Translations under genes and position numbers: made by a program | Shown here: positions 38,516-50,174 of the stretch, piece by piece | How positions within the stretch are numbered: position 1 is the first letter of the stretch | How the letters are laid out: every line of letters begins with the position of its first letter | NCBI RefSeq assembly: GCF_029623755.1 | Contig: NZ_CP121106.1 | Coordinates: 496,001-560,000 of the forward strand | Origin: Altererythrobacter sp. CAU 1644 | GTDB lineage: Bacteria; Pseudomonadota; Alphaproteobacteria; Sphingomonadales; Sphingomonadaceae | Direction: 5' to 3' | DNA: 64,000 nucleotides | The notes under the pieces: model-generated | What the model was told of the DNA's origin: nothing | Databases searched by the model: none | What the model saw: only the letters and a program-made list of their open reading frames with translations

Positions 38516-38592
38516 CATTGATGTAAGTAGCTGACAAGCAGGCCAAGCAAGGCTAGGTCTTGCAATGCAACTTATAGCAGCGGGAAGAGGTT

Positions 38593-39396
38593 ATGGCCGA
38601 ACGCAGATCGATTTTCATCACCGGCGGCGGATCGGGCATCGGCCGCGAGGTGGCGCTCTATTTCGGTGAGCGAGGCTGGTTCGTCGGCATTGCCGACATC
38701 GACGAACAGGGAATGCAGGACACGCTCGGTCTGATCCCCGGGGGATTCAAGTACTCGCACAAGCTCGACGTGCGCGATCGTGCGGCCTGGGATGTCGCGC
38801 TCGACGCGTTCTCGGTCGCCGCGGGCGGGCGGATCGACGTCGTCTTCAACAACGCCGGGATCGGTCATGGCGGCCCATTGGCCGAACAGCCGGACAAGGA
38901 AATCGTCGACGTCCTCGATATCAACCTCAAGGGCGTGATCTACGGCGCGCAGGCATCCTATCCGCATCTCAAGAAGAGCGCCCCGGGCTCGGTGCTGATC
39001 AATACCGCAAGCCTCGCCGGCATCGTCGGCGCACCCAATCTATCGGTCTATTGCGCCACCAAATGGGCAGTCCGCGGCCTGACCCAAAGCCTCGATGCCG
39101 AATGGGCGAAGGACGGGATCAAGGTCGCCGCCCTTTGTCCGGGCTTCATCGATACGCCGATCATCGAACAGACCCGGCCGGATTCCAACCAGACGGTCAA
39201 GGACAGCCTGATCGATGCAGGCGTCGAAGTCTCCCCAGTCAGCGCCGTTCCCACGGTGGTTTGGAACGCGGTGCATGGCGACAAGCTGGAGTATACCGTC
39301 GGCAAGACTGCGAGCCGATTGCGCTACCTCCAGCGCTTCTTGCCGGGCCGCGTGCGCAAGGAAATGCGCAAGCAGGGCATCGGCGCAGAGATCTAA
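38593..39396 (+). CDS. SDR family oxidoreductase
   Basis: 267 residues, a classical short-chain dehydrogenase. The cofactor motif GGGSGIGR is at 11-18, NNAG at 87-90 and the catalytic Ser140, Tyr153 and Lys157 (YCATK). An aspartate after the second strand (ADID) suggests NAD preference. The C-terminus is basic (LPGRVRKEMRKQGIG) and might touch membranes. The substrate is unknown. AAGAGG precedes the ATG. Confidence 0.92.
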   Translation: MAERRSIFITGGGSGIGREVALYFGERGWFVGIADIDEQGMQDTLGLIPGGFKYSHKLDVRDRAAWDVALDAFSVAAGGRIDVVFNNAGIGHGGPLAEQPDKEIVDVLDINLKGVIYGAQASYPHLKKSAPGSVLINTASLAGIVGAPNLSVYCATKWAVRGLTQSLDAEWAKDGIKVAALCPGFIDTPIIEQTRPDSNQTVKDSLIDAGVEVSPVSAVPTVVWNAVHGDKLEYTVGKTASRLRYLQRFLPGRVRKEMRKQGIGAEI

Positions 39397-39424
39397 CGCG
39401 CCCAGTTCATTCTCGAGGATCTTC

Positions 39425-40468
39425 ATGAAATCCATCACGACCTTCGCGCTCGCCGCAGCGCTGATGCTTGGCGCACCCGTTTCCGCCCAGCTGACCGACG
39501 GCGAACCGCTCGCCATCGCCACCAGCTACACGGTCAAGTCCGACATCCTCGGCGGCGAGCGCAAGCTGACGGTTCGCCTGCCCACCGAATATCAGGCCGA
39601 GCCGGAGCGCCGTTTCCCGGTGGTCTATCTGCTCGACGGTGGGCCGGAGCAGGACTTCATCCATATCGCGGGGATCGCGCACAGCCGCGAAATGAACTTC
39701 AGCTTCGAGCCATTCATCCTGGTCGGGATCGAGAGCGTCAACCGTCGCCACTGGTTTGCGCCGCTGTCGAGCGAACCCGAGCTTTACGCCGAACTGATGG
39801 GCGCCGAGCCGGGCGGCACCTTCCGGTATCGGGATTTCCTGCGCAGCGAGATCAAGCCGCTGGTCGAGGCCACTTTCCGAACCAATGGCCATGACGCGGT
39901 GATCGGGGAATCGCTTGCCGCACTGTTCGTGGTGGAAACCCTGCTCGAAGAACCGACGCTGTTCGACGACTACATCGCGATCTCACCGTCGATGTGGTTC
40001 GAGAACATGAAATACGGGATCGAGGCGCGCGACTATCTCGCGAAGCTGCCCGCTGGCGAGCGCAGGCTCTACCTGACCGTCGCCAACGAGGGTGAATGGC
40101 ATCGCGAAGGGCTCGAGCGCCTGGTCGACGCGCTGCGCGACCGTGCACCGGCCGACCTCAAGTGGACCTTCGTGCCCGCCGACGAACAGGAAACCCACGG
40201 CACGGTCTACCACCCGATGGCGCTCGACGCGTTCCGTATGCTCTACCCGACCCCGACCCGCGAATACAAAGGCTTCGGTCGCCTGAGCGACATCAAGAAC
40301 GGCAAACGTACGGCTGAAGAAGAGGCTCGGCTGGAGCAGGAATGCACGCTCGAGAACAGCCGGGCGACGACCCCCGGTGCGGTCGCCAAGGGGCGCGATC
40401 GGCTCTATTACGAATGCCTGGTGCTCGAGCTAGGCCCAACCCCGCGCGAAGGCACGCTCGGCAAATAG
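39425..40468 (+). CDS. Exported esterase D-like alpha/beta-hydrolase
   Basis: 347 residues from ATG 39425. A signal peptide (about 1-21, ending VSAQ) precedes a putative-esterase (EstD/FrmB-like) domain. VVYLLDGGPEQDFIH gives the oxyanion strand, GESLAAL holds the presumed nucleophile serine with alanine replacing the usual glycine after the elbow, and HGTVYHP offers the histidine. The last 75 residues are charged and have two cysteines. It follows the SDR gene by 28 bases and converges on phhB with a six-base gap. Confidence 0.85.
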   Translation: MKSITTFALAAALMLGAPVSAQLTDGEPLAIATSYTVKSDILGGERKLTVRLPTEYQAEPERRFPVVYLLDGGPEQDFIHIAGIAHSREMNFSFEPFILVGIESVNRRHWFAPLSSEPELYAELMGAEPGGTFRYRDFLRSEIKPLVEATFRTNGHDAVIGESLAALFVVETLLEEPTLFDDYIAISPSMWFENMKYGIEARDYLAKLPAGERRLYLTVANEGEWHREGLERLVDALRDRAPADLKWTFVPADEQETHGTVYHPMALDAFRMLYPTPTREYKGFGRLSDIKNGKRTAEEEARLEQECTLENSRATTPGAVAKGRDRLYYECLVLELGPTPREGTLGK

Positions 40469-40474
40469 CGAACG

Positions 40475-40765
40475 CTAGAGCAGCGCCGCGATCGCGGCGA
40501 CCATGTCGACGTCGCGCTGCGACAATCCGTCGGCGTCATGCGTAGTGAGCGTGATCTCGACGCGGTTGTAGACATTGAACCATTCGGGATGGTGGTCGTG
40601 TTTCTCGGCGATCAGCGCAACCCGGTTCATGAAGCCCCAGGCCTCGTTGAAATCGCCGAACTTGAAGGTGCGCTCGATCGCCTTGCCGTCGCGCGACAAG
40701 GTCCAGTCCGGGTTGGCCGCCAGCAGCGCTTCGCGTTCGGCGTCGGTCAGTTCGGCAATGCTCAT
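40475..40765 (-). CDS. phhB: 4a-hydroxytetrahydrobiopterin dehydratase
   Basis: 96 residues, the normal size. It recycles the pterin cofactor of aromatic amino-acid hydroxylases. The motif EKHDHHPEW holds the active-site histidines and [17 protein letters not shown] matches the C-terminal strand and helix. ATG 40765 overlaps the stop of the permease gene (ATGA). A phenylalanine hydroxylase gene is not in the window. Confidence 0.93.
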   Translation of the reverse strand: MSIAELTDAEREALLAANPDWTLSRDGKAIERTFKFGDFNEAWGFMNRVALIAEKHDHHPEWFNVYNRVEITLTTHDADGLSQRDVDMVAAIAALL

Positions 40766-42114
40766 TCCAGATCCTCTACTTCGGCTCCGGCGATGCCCGT
40801 GCCGCCGCGCATCCGCGCGACCAGCTGGAACACCGCCCACATGGCGCCCACAAGCACGAAGCCGGAGAGCGCGTAAAACGGATTCTGCGCGATATACACC
40901 ACCAGGAGCGCCAGTTGGACCACGATCGAGGCATAGACCGGCCACGGATACCACGGCACCTTGAACGGGCGCGGCAAATGGGGCTCTTTCCGGCGCAGCG
41001 CCAGCACCGCAAAGGCAATCCCCAGCATCACCGGCAGGAACACCGACTCGCTGAGCGAGATCAGCGTCAGGTAGCTGCCCGAGACGATCATCAGCGCTGC
41101 CGCCACCACCACCAGCATCATCGCGCGCAGCGGAGTGCCGCGCCGGCCGACGACGCTGAAACTTCTGGGCAGTATCCCGGCGCGCGCGACGGCAAAGGTC
41201 AGCCGGGTGGTCGACATCAGATTGAGGTTCGCCACTGCCCCGACCGAAAGCACGCCGAAGCAGGTCAGCAGGAAATCGCCCCGAGGGCCGAACACCACCC
41301 CCGCGGCGTCGGCCGCGACGAGGTTCGATCCGGCCATCTTGTCGGGCGTGAGGACATGGAGGAAGGCAAGGTTGATGACGATGTAGAGCGCCGCCACCGA
41401 CAGGATCCCGCCGAACAGGGCCCGCGGCACGGCGCGGCCCGGATCCTTGATCTCCTCGCCGTAGAAGACGACGTTCCACCAGCCGCCATAGGTCGACAGC
41501 ACCACCACCAGCGCGGTGCCGAGCGGCAGCCAGCCATTGCGCAGCAGCCCGCCATCGAGCGTATTGTCAGGCGGCGGCGCGGCTGCGGGCGCGGCGAACA
41601 GCACGACCACCAGCCCGACCAGCACCGCCCCCTTCACCATCGACAGGACGATCTGGCTGAAACCGCTGATCACCGTCCCGGTCGCATTGATGGCCGCGAA
41701 CAGCGCCAGCGCGCCGAGCGCGAGGACCGCCGGTGACAGCTCTCCCCCGCCCACGCCCAGCCGGACGAGGAATTCGCCCACCACGAAGGAGAGGTAGGCC
41801 ATCGCCGAGAACAGCCCGATCAGCACCGCGAAGGCGGCGAGCAGGCTGACCTTCCCGCCAAATGCGCGATGGATGAAAGCGTAGTGGCCGCCCGCGCGCG
41901 GGATCGCCGCGCCCAGTTCGGCGAAGACCAGCGCGTTGAGGCAGGCGATGCCCGCGGCCAGCAACCACAGCGCGATAATCACCGCGGGAGAGCTGGTCGC
42001 CTCCGCCACCACGCCCGGCGAGCGCAGGATGCCCTGGCCGATCATGCTGCCGACCACGGCTGCAAGTCCGAACACCACGCCGAGCACGCGCAAGAGCTGG
42101 TTTTTCTGCTGCAT
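40762..42114 (-). CDS. APC-family amino acid permease
   Basis: 450 residues with about 12 membrane helices. The N-terminal [18 protein letters not shown] is the conserved APC helix-1 region (GSxIGxGI), followed by [23 protein letters not shown]. Substrate is likely an amino acid, but its identity cannot be told. ATG 42114 lies just after GAGGGGAGGGG. It is cotranscribed with phhB, which hints at aromatic amino acids, as inference only. Confidence 0.9.
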   Translation of the reverse strand: MQQKNQLLRVLGVVFGLAAVVGSMIGQGILRSPGVVAEATSSPAVIIALWLLAAGIACLNALVFAELGAAIPRAGGHYAFIHRAFGGKVSLLAAFAVLIGLFSAMAYLSFVVGEFLVRLGVGGGELSPAVLALGALALFAAINATGTVISGFSQIVLSMVKGAVLVGLVVVLFAAPAAAPPPDNTLDGGLLRNGWLPLGTALVVVLSTYGGWWNVVFYGEEIKDPGRAVPRALFGGILSVAALYIVINLAFLHVLTPDKMAGSNLVAADAAGVVFGPRGDFLLTCFGVLSVGAVANLNLMSTTRLTFAVARAGILPRSFSVVGRRGTPLRAMMLVVVAAALMIVSGSYLTLISLSESVFLPVMLGIAFAVLALRRKEPHLPRPFKVPWYPWPVYASIVVQLALLVVYIAQNPFYALSGFVLVGAMWAVFQLVARMRGGTGIAGAEVEDLE

Positions 42115-42221
42115 CCCCTCCCCTCGGATAGCACGCCGCCCGAAATGCGTGGCCGCGGGCCACATGACAAGCGGAATCCTGCACTTGGCGCGGCCGATGC
42201 GAGGCTCTATCGCTGCGCGCG

Positions 42222-42803
42222 ATGCCAGCCCGTCTCTCCGCGACCGATCTCGCCTGCCGCAGGGGCGACCGCGTGCTGTTTCGCGGATTGTCGCTGGCGC
42301 TGGGGCCGGGCGGCCTGCTCCATGTCACCGGCGCGAACGGGATCGGCAAGTCGAGCCTGCTGCGGATCATGGCGGGGCTGCTCAGTCCCTATGGCGGAAA
42401 TGTCGAGAGCGATGGCGCAATCGGGCTGGTCGATGAACGACCGGCGCTCGATCCCGAGCTGCCGCTCGGCAAGGCGCTTGGTTTCTGGCAGCGGATCGAC
42501 GGGGCGCATGACCAGTCGGCCAACCTCGCGGCGATGGGCCTCAGCGAATTGCTCGATATCCCGGTGCGCTATCTTTCGACCGGGCAGCGCAAGCGTGCGG
42601 CGCTCGCGCGCCTGCTGGCGCAGCAGGTGCCGATCTGGCTGCTCGACGAGCCATTGAACGGGCTCGACACCGCCGCGCAGGCGAAGGTGTTGGAACTGGT
42701 CGGGGCGCATGCCGCGAATGGCGGCGTCACGGTGATCGCCTCGCACCAGCCGGTTGCCCTGGCAGGATTGCAAACGCTCGCGCTCGAGGAGTTTGCCGCA
42801 TGA
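42222..42803 (+). CDS. ccmA: Heme exporter ATP-binding protein CcmA
   Basis: 193 residues, short as usual for CcmA. Walker A GANGIGKSS (37-45), signature LSTGQRKRAALAR and Walker B IWLLDEPLNGLD are complete. With CcmB and CcmC it drives release of holo-CcmE in cytochrome c maturation system I. It overlaps ccmB by four bases. No ccmC or ccmE follows, so the rest of the system lies elsewhere. Confidence 0.92.
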   Translation: MPARLSATDLACRRGDRVLFRGLSLALGPGGLLHVTGANGIGKSSLLRIMAGLLSPYGGNVESDGAIGLVDERPALDPELPLGKALGFWQRIDGAHDQSANLAAMGLSELLDIPVRYLSTGQRKRAALARLLAQQVPIWLLDEPLNGLDTAAQAKVLELVGAHAANGGVTVIASHQPVALAGLQTLALEEFAA

Positions 42804-43453
42804 TCGGCGCCCTCCTCCGCCGCGACCTCGGGCGTCTGTTCCCCTTTGCCGGGAGCGGTGCGGCGAGCCTGCCCCTGCTGTTCTTCCTCGCTGTGGCGAT
42901 GCTCTATCCCTTCGCGGTCGGGCCGGACGCAAACCTGCTGGCGCGCACCGGCGGCGGGGTGGTGTGGATCGCCGCGCTGCTTGCCGCCATCCTCCCGCTC
43001 GATCGGCTGGTCCAGGAGGACATCAACCTCGGCATGTTCGACCAGCTCAAGCTCCGCGGGGTGGCCGAGGAACTGGCGATGGCCGCACGGCTGCTGGCGC
43101 ATTGGCTCAGCTTCGGGCCGCTGCTGATCCTGGCGACCTTTCCTGCGGCTGCCCTGCTCAACCTTCAGGGCGAGACATTGCGCCTGCTGCTGCTCGGCCT
43201 GCTGGCGGGTACGCCGGGCCTCGCCGCAATCGGGCTGATCATCGCTGCGCTCACCGCATCGCTGAGAGCCGGCGCAGCGCTGTCTGGCCTGCTGTTGATC
43301 CCGCTCGCCCTGCCGATCCTGATCTTCGGCGCAGGAGCCCTCGCCCGCGGCGACGTCGCCAGCATTGGCTTCGCCGGAGCGATCAGCTTGGTGCTAGTGG
43401 CGATTGCGCCCTTTGCGGCTGGCGCTGCGATCAGGGCCGCGCGGGAGGGTTAG
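42800..43453 (+). CDS. ccmB: Heme exporter membrane protein CcmB
   Basis: 217 residues with six membrane helices. The N-terminal RRDLGRLFPFAGSGAASLPLLFFL and the loop LDRLVQEDINLGMFDQL match CcmB. It is the membrane partner of CcmA. Its TAG stop overlaps the TAA stop of map on the other strand by three bases, a tight convergent arrangement. Confidence 0.92.
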   Translation: MIGALLRRDLGRLFPFAGSGAASLPLLFFLAVAMLYPFAVGPDANLLARTGGGVVWIAALLAAILPLDRLVQEDINLGMFDQLKLRGVAEELAMAARLLAHWLSFGPLLILATFPAAALLNLQGETLRLLLLGLLAGTPGLAAIGLIIAALTASLRAGAALSGLLLIPLALPILIFGAGALARGDVASIGFAGAISLVLVAIAPFAAGAAIRAAREG

Positions 43454-44280
43454 CCGTAAGGCGGCTGGTGCAGGCCCTTGGGGCTTTCGGTAAAAATCTC
43501 GACGCCGTTCTCGGTGATGCCGATCGAATGCTCGAATTGCGCCGATAGCGACTTGTCGCGGGTCACCGCGGTCCAGCCGTCGCCGAGGATCTTTGCCCAG
43601 GGCTTGCCGAGATTGATCATCGGCTCGATGGTGAAGAACATGCCGGGCTTGAGTTCGGGACCGGTCCCGGCCTTGGCGGCATGCACCACTTCGGGCGCGT
43701 CGTGGAACAGGCGGCCGAGACCGTGGCCGCAGAACTCGCGGACGACGCCATAGCGGAACTGGCGCGCATGCGCCTCGATCGCCGCGCCGATATCGCCGAG
43801 CCGCGCGCCGGGTTTCGACGCCGCCTCGATCCCCAGCATCAGGCATTCATAGGTGACGTCGACCAGCCGAGTCGCCTTGAGCGGCGGCTCGCCCGCGTAA
43901 TACATGCGGCTGGTATCGCCATGCCAGCCGTCGAGCAGCGGGGTGACGTCGATATTGACGATGTCGCCATCCTTCAGCGCCTTGTCGCCGGGGATTCCGT
44001 GGCAGATGACGTGGTTGATCGAGGTGCAGCAGCTATGCGTATAGCCGCGATAGCCGAGCGTCGCCGGAACCGCCCCGGCATCGAGCATCATGCCGCGCAC
44101 CTTGTCGTCGATCTCGCCGGTAGTGACCCCGGGCTGGACGAATGTGGTCAGCTCGTCGAGGATTTCGGCAGCGAGGCGCCCGGCCTTGCGCATGCCGTCG
44201 AACCCGTCGGGCCCGTGCAGCTTGATTGTGCCGTCGCGATAGACGGTCTGGTTGCCTTCGATGGTCTGGTACTGATGCAT
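43450..44280 (-). CDS. map: Methionine aminopeptidase type I
   Basis: 276 residues. It removes the initiator methionine. The two-metal site is complete: Asp in NIDVTPLLDGWHGD, the second Asp in that stretch, His in CGHGLGRLFHDAP, Glu in FTIEPMINLG and Glu in HSIGITENGVEIF. The His of HSCCTSINHVICHGIP binds substrate. The final 15 residues are a short extension. The gene stands alone, convergent with ccmB. Confidence 0.96.
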   Translation of the reverse strand: MHQYQTIEGNQTVYRDGTIKLHGPDGFDGMRKAGRLAAEILDELTTFVQPGVTTGEIDDKVRGMMLDAGAVPATLGYRGYTHSCCTSINHVICHGIPGDKALKDGDIVNIDVTPLLDGWHGDTSRMYYAGEPPLKATRLVDVTYECLMLGIEAASKPGARLGDIGAAIEAHARQFRYGVVREFCGHGLGRLFHDAPEVVHAAKAGTGPELKPGMFFTIEPMINLGKPWAKILGDGWTAVTRDKSLSAQFEHSIGITENGVEIFTESPKGLHQPPYG

Positions 44281-44320
44281 GGGGCCTATTTAATGCCGAT
44301 TGCCGCGAAATGCGAGCGGA

Positions 44321-45130
44321 TCAGCGCCCGGCCCCGAAAAGCCCCGAATATTCAGGTTTGACTGCGGCGATGATCGCGGCATCGACAGGCAAGGTCACCT
44401 CGTAGCTACCTTCCGCATAGGGACCCGCGACATAGGGAGCGGCGAGCAAGCCGATCCGGTCGAATTTCTCGCCATCGGACGAACCGACAATCACCACGAA
44501 TTCGTCGATCTTGGGGCAGGAATCGAAGCCACCATCATCGACAGGGATGACCGGCATGCCGCGTCGCTTCTCGCGCTCCTTGTTGAGCGCGGCGCAATGC
44601 TTGCCGCCAAACGCCTGCTCGAGCGCGGAGGGCGTCTTGAACATCGCCACCGGCTCCATTCCCTGCGCGTTCCGGTCGTCCCACACCATTGCAGCGAAGC
44701 CCGAATTGCCGTGCGCGCCGCCGGTATAGGCATAGATATCGGCGGAGAGGCTGAGCCAGCCCGGGATCTCTGCAACCTTCTTCCAGTCCTTCTGCAGGCT
44801 GCGGCTGCGGCACGAGACCGAATCTTCCGGGCAATACTCCTTCGTTTCGAGCCATCCTGCCTGTTCTTCCGCCAGCAGCTTGGTCCGTTCGGCCTCAAGC
44901 TTCCTGGCGAGTTCAGGACGCGCGGCGACTTCCGCCGGCCAGCTGTACTTGAACTCCCAGCTGGCGCCGCCATCCTCCTGCGAGCGGGAAAAACTCACGC
45001 CCTCTGCGGGCGATGCCGCGCTGGCGGTTGCCTGTGCCGTGGCTGTCTTGGCCGCCGCGGCGGGCAGAGCCTCGTCCTCCTCCACGGCCGAACAAGCGGC
45101 GAGGCAAGCGACTGCGATTATCGGAAACAT
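44321..45130 (-). CDS. DUF3298/DUF4163 lipoprotein (RsiV-like fold)
   Basis: 269 residues from ATG 45130. The signal peptide ends at lipobox CLAAC. The periplasmic part carries WEFKYSWPAEVAARPELA, then ADIYAYTGGAHGNSGF, the hallmark of DUF3298 (YTGGAHG), and the C-terminal half with FFEKFDRIGL-like strand FDRIGLLAAPYVAGPYAEG. RsiV relatives bind lysozyme, though most members have no known role. It is divergent from the aminopeptidase gene. Confidence 0.82.
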   Translation of the reverse strand: MFPIIAVACLAACSAVEEDEALPAAAAKTATAQATASAASPAEGVSFSRSQEDGGASWEFKYSWPAEVAARPELARKLEAERTKLLAEEQAGWLETKEYCPEDSVSCRSRSLQKDWKKVAEIPGWLSLSADIYAYTGGAHGNSGFAAMVWDDRNAQGMEPVAMFKTPSALEQAFGGKHCAALNKEREKRRGMPVIPVDDGGFDSCPKIDEFVVIVGSSDGEKFDRIGLLAAPYVAGPYAEGSYEVTLPVDAAIIAAVKPEYSGLFGAGR

Positions 45131-45189
45131 TGCGCGCACCGTCCGTAATCTCCATGTGACTGGCGATCGATCGCCTCTATGGGACATAT

Positions 45190-46590
<1,401 letters not shown>

Positions 46591-46665
46591 GGCGCGCCGG
46601 GCTAACTTGCCGGAAAGCAATTGCACGTATAAGCGGCGCCGCAGTCCGAGAATCTCGGGTCGCAT

Positions 46666-47037
46666 ATGACAGGGGAAAATGCCGAAGTGAACGGCAGCGC
46701 AGAATATCAGGTTCCCGATGGCCCGCTGTGCCTGGCGGGGCCTCGGTCGCGCCCGAAACCCGGCACGCTGCCGCTGCGGGGCGACCTCGCGCATATCGCG
46801 CTCGCGGGCACATATCTCGCCGCGCATTACGTGGTGCCGCATATCCGCGAGATCGGTGGCCAGGGCGGTGGGCTGCACCTCCAGCCGCGCGACGACAGCG
46901 AGGTTTTCACCACGCTTGAGCCAGGTTCGCGCTTCGAACTGCTCGACGTCGCGGGCGACTGGGTATGGGGCTGCGTCGGGCCGGAGGGCCCCTCGGGATA
47001 TCTAAAAGGTGATTGCCTCGCGCCCGCTTCTGCCTGA
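46666..47037 (+). CDS. SH3-like domain protein
   Basis: 123 residues. After a 50-residue leader without a signal peptide, a bacterial SH3 segment is visible: LEPGSRFELLDVAGDWVWGCV and GPSGYLKGDCLA. The N-terminal half (RGDLAHIALAGTYLAAHYVVPH) is a motif common in short alphaproteobacterial SH3 proteins, sometimes fused to or next to NlpC/P60 peptidases. Here no peptidase domain follows. A CCGAG/CTCGG palindrome lies eight bases upstream of the ATG. Confidence 0.75.
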   Translation: MTGENAEVNGSAEYQVPDGPLCLAGPRSRPKPGTLPLRGDLAHIALAGTYLAAHYVVPHIREIGGQGGGLHLQPRDDSEVFTTLEPGSRFELLDVAGDWVWGCVGPEGPSGYLKGDCLAPASA

Positions 47038-47049
47038 TAGGCGCGGCCC

Positions 47050-47985
47050 ATGGCTCACAGGGTTTTCATCGACGGCGCTGCCGGGACCACCGGCATCGAG
47101 ATCCACGATCGGCTCGCGGGACGCAGCGAGTTCGAACTGATCGTGCTGGGCGATGACGAGCGCAAGAGCGAGGCCGCGCGCCGCGACGCGCTCCACGCTG
47201 CGGATGTCGCGATCCTGTGCCTGCCCGACGATGCCGCGCGCGAGGCTGTGGCGCTGGCCGAGGGTTCCGACACGCGCTTTATCGACGCCTCGACGGCGCA
47301 CCGCGTGGCCGAAGGGTGGACCTATGGCTTTCCCGAGCTGGTCGGGCGCGATGCCGTGGCGAGTGCCCACCGCGTTTCGAATCCGGGGTGCTATCCGACC
47401 GGCTTCCTCGCGCTCGTCGCGCCGCTGGTGCGCGCGGGCCTGCTGCCCGCCGATTGGCCCTACACCGTCAATGCGGTGAGCGGCTTTTCGGGCGGCGGCA
47501 AAGCGCTGATCGAGCGGTTCGAGGGCGACCCCAGCATCGGCTTTCGCGCCTATGGCCTTGGCCTCGGGCACAAGCACCTGCCCGAGATGCGCAAGTACGC
47601 CGGCCTCACGCATGAGCCGGTTTTCTCGCCCAGCGTGATCCCGGCAATGCGCGGGATGGTGGTGGACGTCCCGCTGCCGCTCGCCGCCATGAAGGTCAGC
47701 GCGACCGGAGGCGAATTGCACGCTGCGCTGAGCGCCTTCTACTCCGGGTCCGAGATCGTTTCGGTCCACTCGCTCGCCGACCAGCCGGGCGAGCTCCTGC
47801 TGTCGACCGACGCCGCAGCCTGGGACGGATTGGAACTGTTCGTGTTCGGAGCAGCGGACGGAGCTCAGGCGCGGCTCATCGCGCGGCTCGACAACCTCGG
47901 CAAGGGTGCCAGCGGCGCGGCGGTTCAGAGCCTCAACCTGATGTGCGGACTGCCCGAAACCGCGGGGCTTAACCTCACTGCCTAA
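47050..47985 (+). CDS. argC: N-acetyl-gamma-glutamyl-phosphate reductase
   Basis: 311 residues, the shorter type-2 form. It makes N-acetylglutamate semialdehyde for arginine synthesis. FIDGAAGTTGIEI binds NADP, and SNPGCYPTG holds the catalytic Cys114. HKHLPEM supplies the active-site histidine. It begins 12 bases after the SH3 gene, so the two may share a transcript. Confidence 0.94.
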   Translation: MAHRVFIDGAAGTTGIEIHDRLAGRSEFELIVLGDDERKSEAARRDALHAADVAILCLPDDAAREAVALAEGSDTRFIDASTAHRVAEGWTYGFPELVGRDAVASAHRVSNPGCYPTGFLALVAPLVRAGLLPADWPYTVNAVSGFSGGGKALIERFEGDPSIGFRAYGLGLGHKHLPEMRKYAGLTHEPVFSPSVIPAMRGMVVDVPLPLAAMKVSATGGELHAALSAFYSGSEIVSVHSLADQPGELLLSTDAAAWDGLELFVFGAADGAQARLIARLDNLGKGASGAAVQSLNLMCGLPETAGLNLTA

Positions 47986-48069
47986 ATATTGGGCACGCGC
48001 TGGATTCCAATTAGGCACGGGCTCGCGGCACGCCGCCACGAAACCCGCAGAAATCCGTGCCTTTTGATT

Positions 48070-48085
48070 TGGCACAATTCTTGAT
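48070..48085 (+). promoter_or_regulatory. Sigma-54-like promoter element upstream of glnB (imperfect)
   Basis: TGGCAC, five bases, TTGAT has the -24/-12 spacing of sigma-54 promoters, 12 bases between GG and the second element. The -12 GC is GA here, so activity is doubtful. The -24 GGCAC also forms an inverted repeat with GTGCC 14 bases upstream. The gap 47986-48171 holds no gene. Confidence 0.35.
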
Positions 48086-48129
48086 CTCATCCATTGCATA
48101 AACAGTGCGCCGGCCGGGTGGGGACATAG

Positions 48130-48510
<381 letters not shown>

Positions 48511-48598
48511 TCATGGGCGATCCGATCGCCGCAATTTCTCCGAACCCGCCCGCAACCCCGGGCATCGAAAAGCAAGACTAGCTGGAGGCTAACTACCA

Positions 48599-50008
48599 AT
48601 GAGCAAGGCCAAAGACGTTCTCAAGCAGATCAAGGAGAACGAGATCGAGTGGGTGGACCTCCGCTTCACCGACCCCAAGGGCAAGTGGCAGCATCTGACG
48701 ATGGTGGCCGGCGTGATGGGCGAGGATGAGCTGGAAGACGGCCTGATGTTCGACGGTTCGTCGATTGCCGGATGGAAGGTGATCAACGAGTCGGACATGA
48801 TCCTCAAGCCCGATCTCGAACGCGCCTATATCGATCCGTTCAGCGCGACCCCGATGATGATCCTGTTCTGCGACATCGTCGAGCCTTCGACCGGCGACTG
48901 GTACGGCCGCGACCCGCGCACCACTGCCAAGCGGGCCGAGAACTATCTCAAGACGACCGGCATCGGCGACACTATCTATGTCGGCCCCGAAGCCGAGTTC
49001 TTCATGTTCGACGATGTCCGCTTCGAAGACGGCTATGCCGGTTCGGGCTTTGCCATCGACGACATCGAACTGCCGACCAACAGCGGCAAGGAATATGAAG
49101 CCGGCAACATGGGCCATCGCCCGCGCGCCAAGGGTGGCTATTTCCCCGTCGCTCCGGTCGACAGCGCGGTCGACATCCGCGGCGAGATGGTCGCCACCAT
49201 GATCGAGATGGGCCTCAACTGCGACAAGCACCACCACGAAGTTGCCGCGGCCCAGCACGAGCTCGGCCTGACCTTCTCGACCCTGGTCAAGACCGCCGAC
49301 GAGATGCAGATCTACAAGTATGTCGTGCACCAGGTCGCCCATGCCTATGGCAAGACCGCGACCTTCATGCCCAAGCCGATCAAGGAAGATAACGGCTCCG
49401 GCATGCACACCCACATGTCGATCTGGGATGGCGGCAAGCCGACCTTCGCCGGCAACGAATATGCCGGCCTGTCGGAAAACTGCCTCTATTACATCGGCGG
49501 CGTCATCAAGCATGCCAAGGCATTGAACGCCTTCACCAACCCGACCACCAACAGCTACAAGCGGCTGGTGCCGGGCTTCGAGGCTCCGGTGCTGCTCGCC
49601 TATTCGGCGCGCAACCGCTCGGCCTCGTGCCGCATCCCCTATGGCGCGGGCGACAAGGCCAAGCGCGTGGAATTCCGCTTCCCGGACGCGATGGCGAACC
49701 CTTACCTCGCCTATGCCGCGCTACTGATGGCCGGGCTCGACGGGATCCAGAACAAGATCCACCCGGGCGAAGCGATGGACAAGAACCTCTACGACCTGCC
49801 CCCGGCAGAGCTGGCCGAGGTTCCGACCGTCTGCGGGTCACTGCGCGAAGCGCTCGAAAGCCTCGAGGCCGACCACGAGTTCCTGCTGAAGGGCGATGTC
49901 TTCACCAAGGACCAGATCGACGCCTATATCGAGCTCAAGTGGGAAGAAGTCGTCCGCATGGAAACGACCCCCTGCCCGGTCGAATTCGACATGTATTACA
50001 GCGCGTAA
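48599..50008 (+). CDS. glnA: Glutamine synthetase type I
   Basis: 469 residues. It fixes ammonium into glutamine as a dodecamer. [43 protein letters not shown] (here [11 protein letters not shown]) and NRSASCRIP are all conserved. The adenylylation tyrosine is Tyr398 in NLYDLPPAE, so GlnE control is expected. GGAGG lies about nine bases before the ATG. A strong terminator closes the operon. Confidence 0.97.
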   Translation: MSKAKDVLKQIKENEIEWVDLRFTDPKGKWQHLTMVAGVMGEDELEDGLMFDGSSIAGWKVINESDMILKPDLERAYIDPFSATPMMILFCDIVEPSTGDWYGRDPRTTAKRAENYLKTTGIGDTIYVGPEAEFFMFDDVRFEDGYAGSGFAIDDIELPTNSGKEYEAGNMGHRPRAKGGYFPVAPVDSAVDIRGEMVATMIEMGLNCDKHHHEVAAAQHELGLTFSTLVKTADEMQIYKYVVHQVAHAYGKTATFMPKPIKEDNGSGMHTHMSIWDGGKPTFAGNEYAGLSENCLYYIGGVIKHAKALNAFTNPTTNSYKRLVPGFEAPVLLAYSARNRSASCRIPYGAGDKAKRVEFRFPDAMANPYLAYAALLMAGLDGIQNKIHPGEAMDKNLYDLPPAELAEVPTVCGSLREALESLEADHEFLLKGDVFTKDQIDAYIELKWEEVVRMETTPCPVEFDMYYSA

Positions 50009-50047
50009 TCCTTGCACATGTCGGCGCGCTGCGTAGGCGCCGATACG

Positions 50048-50077
50048 GGGGCTCGGTCGCAAGGCTGGGCCCCTTTT
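50048..50077 (+). terminator. Strong Rho-independent terminator of glnB-glnA
   Basis: GGGGCTCGGTC, tetraloop GCAA, GGCTGGGCCCC forms an 11-bp stem (three G-T pairs) directly followed by TTTTCC, 39 bases past the glnA stop. Confidence 0.88.
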
Positions 50078-50174
50078 CCGTGTTGGCTGCTGATCACGCT
50101 GGAACTTTTCGCAAGAACATCTATTTGACCACCACCACCGGGCCCCTCTGGCGAATGCTTCCGGCGCATTCGTG

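Noticed and set aside
40766..41479. Long minus-strand frame ahead of phhB
   Set aside because: It is antisense-frame shadow of the permease gene; only the last 96 residues are a real protein.
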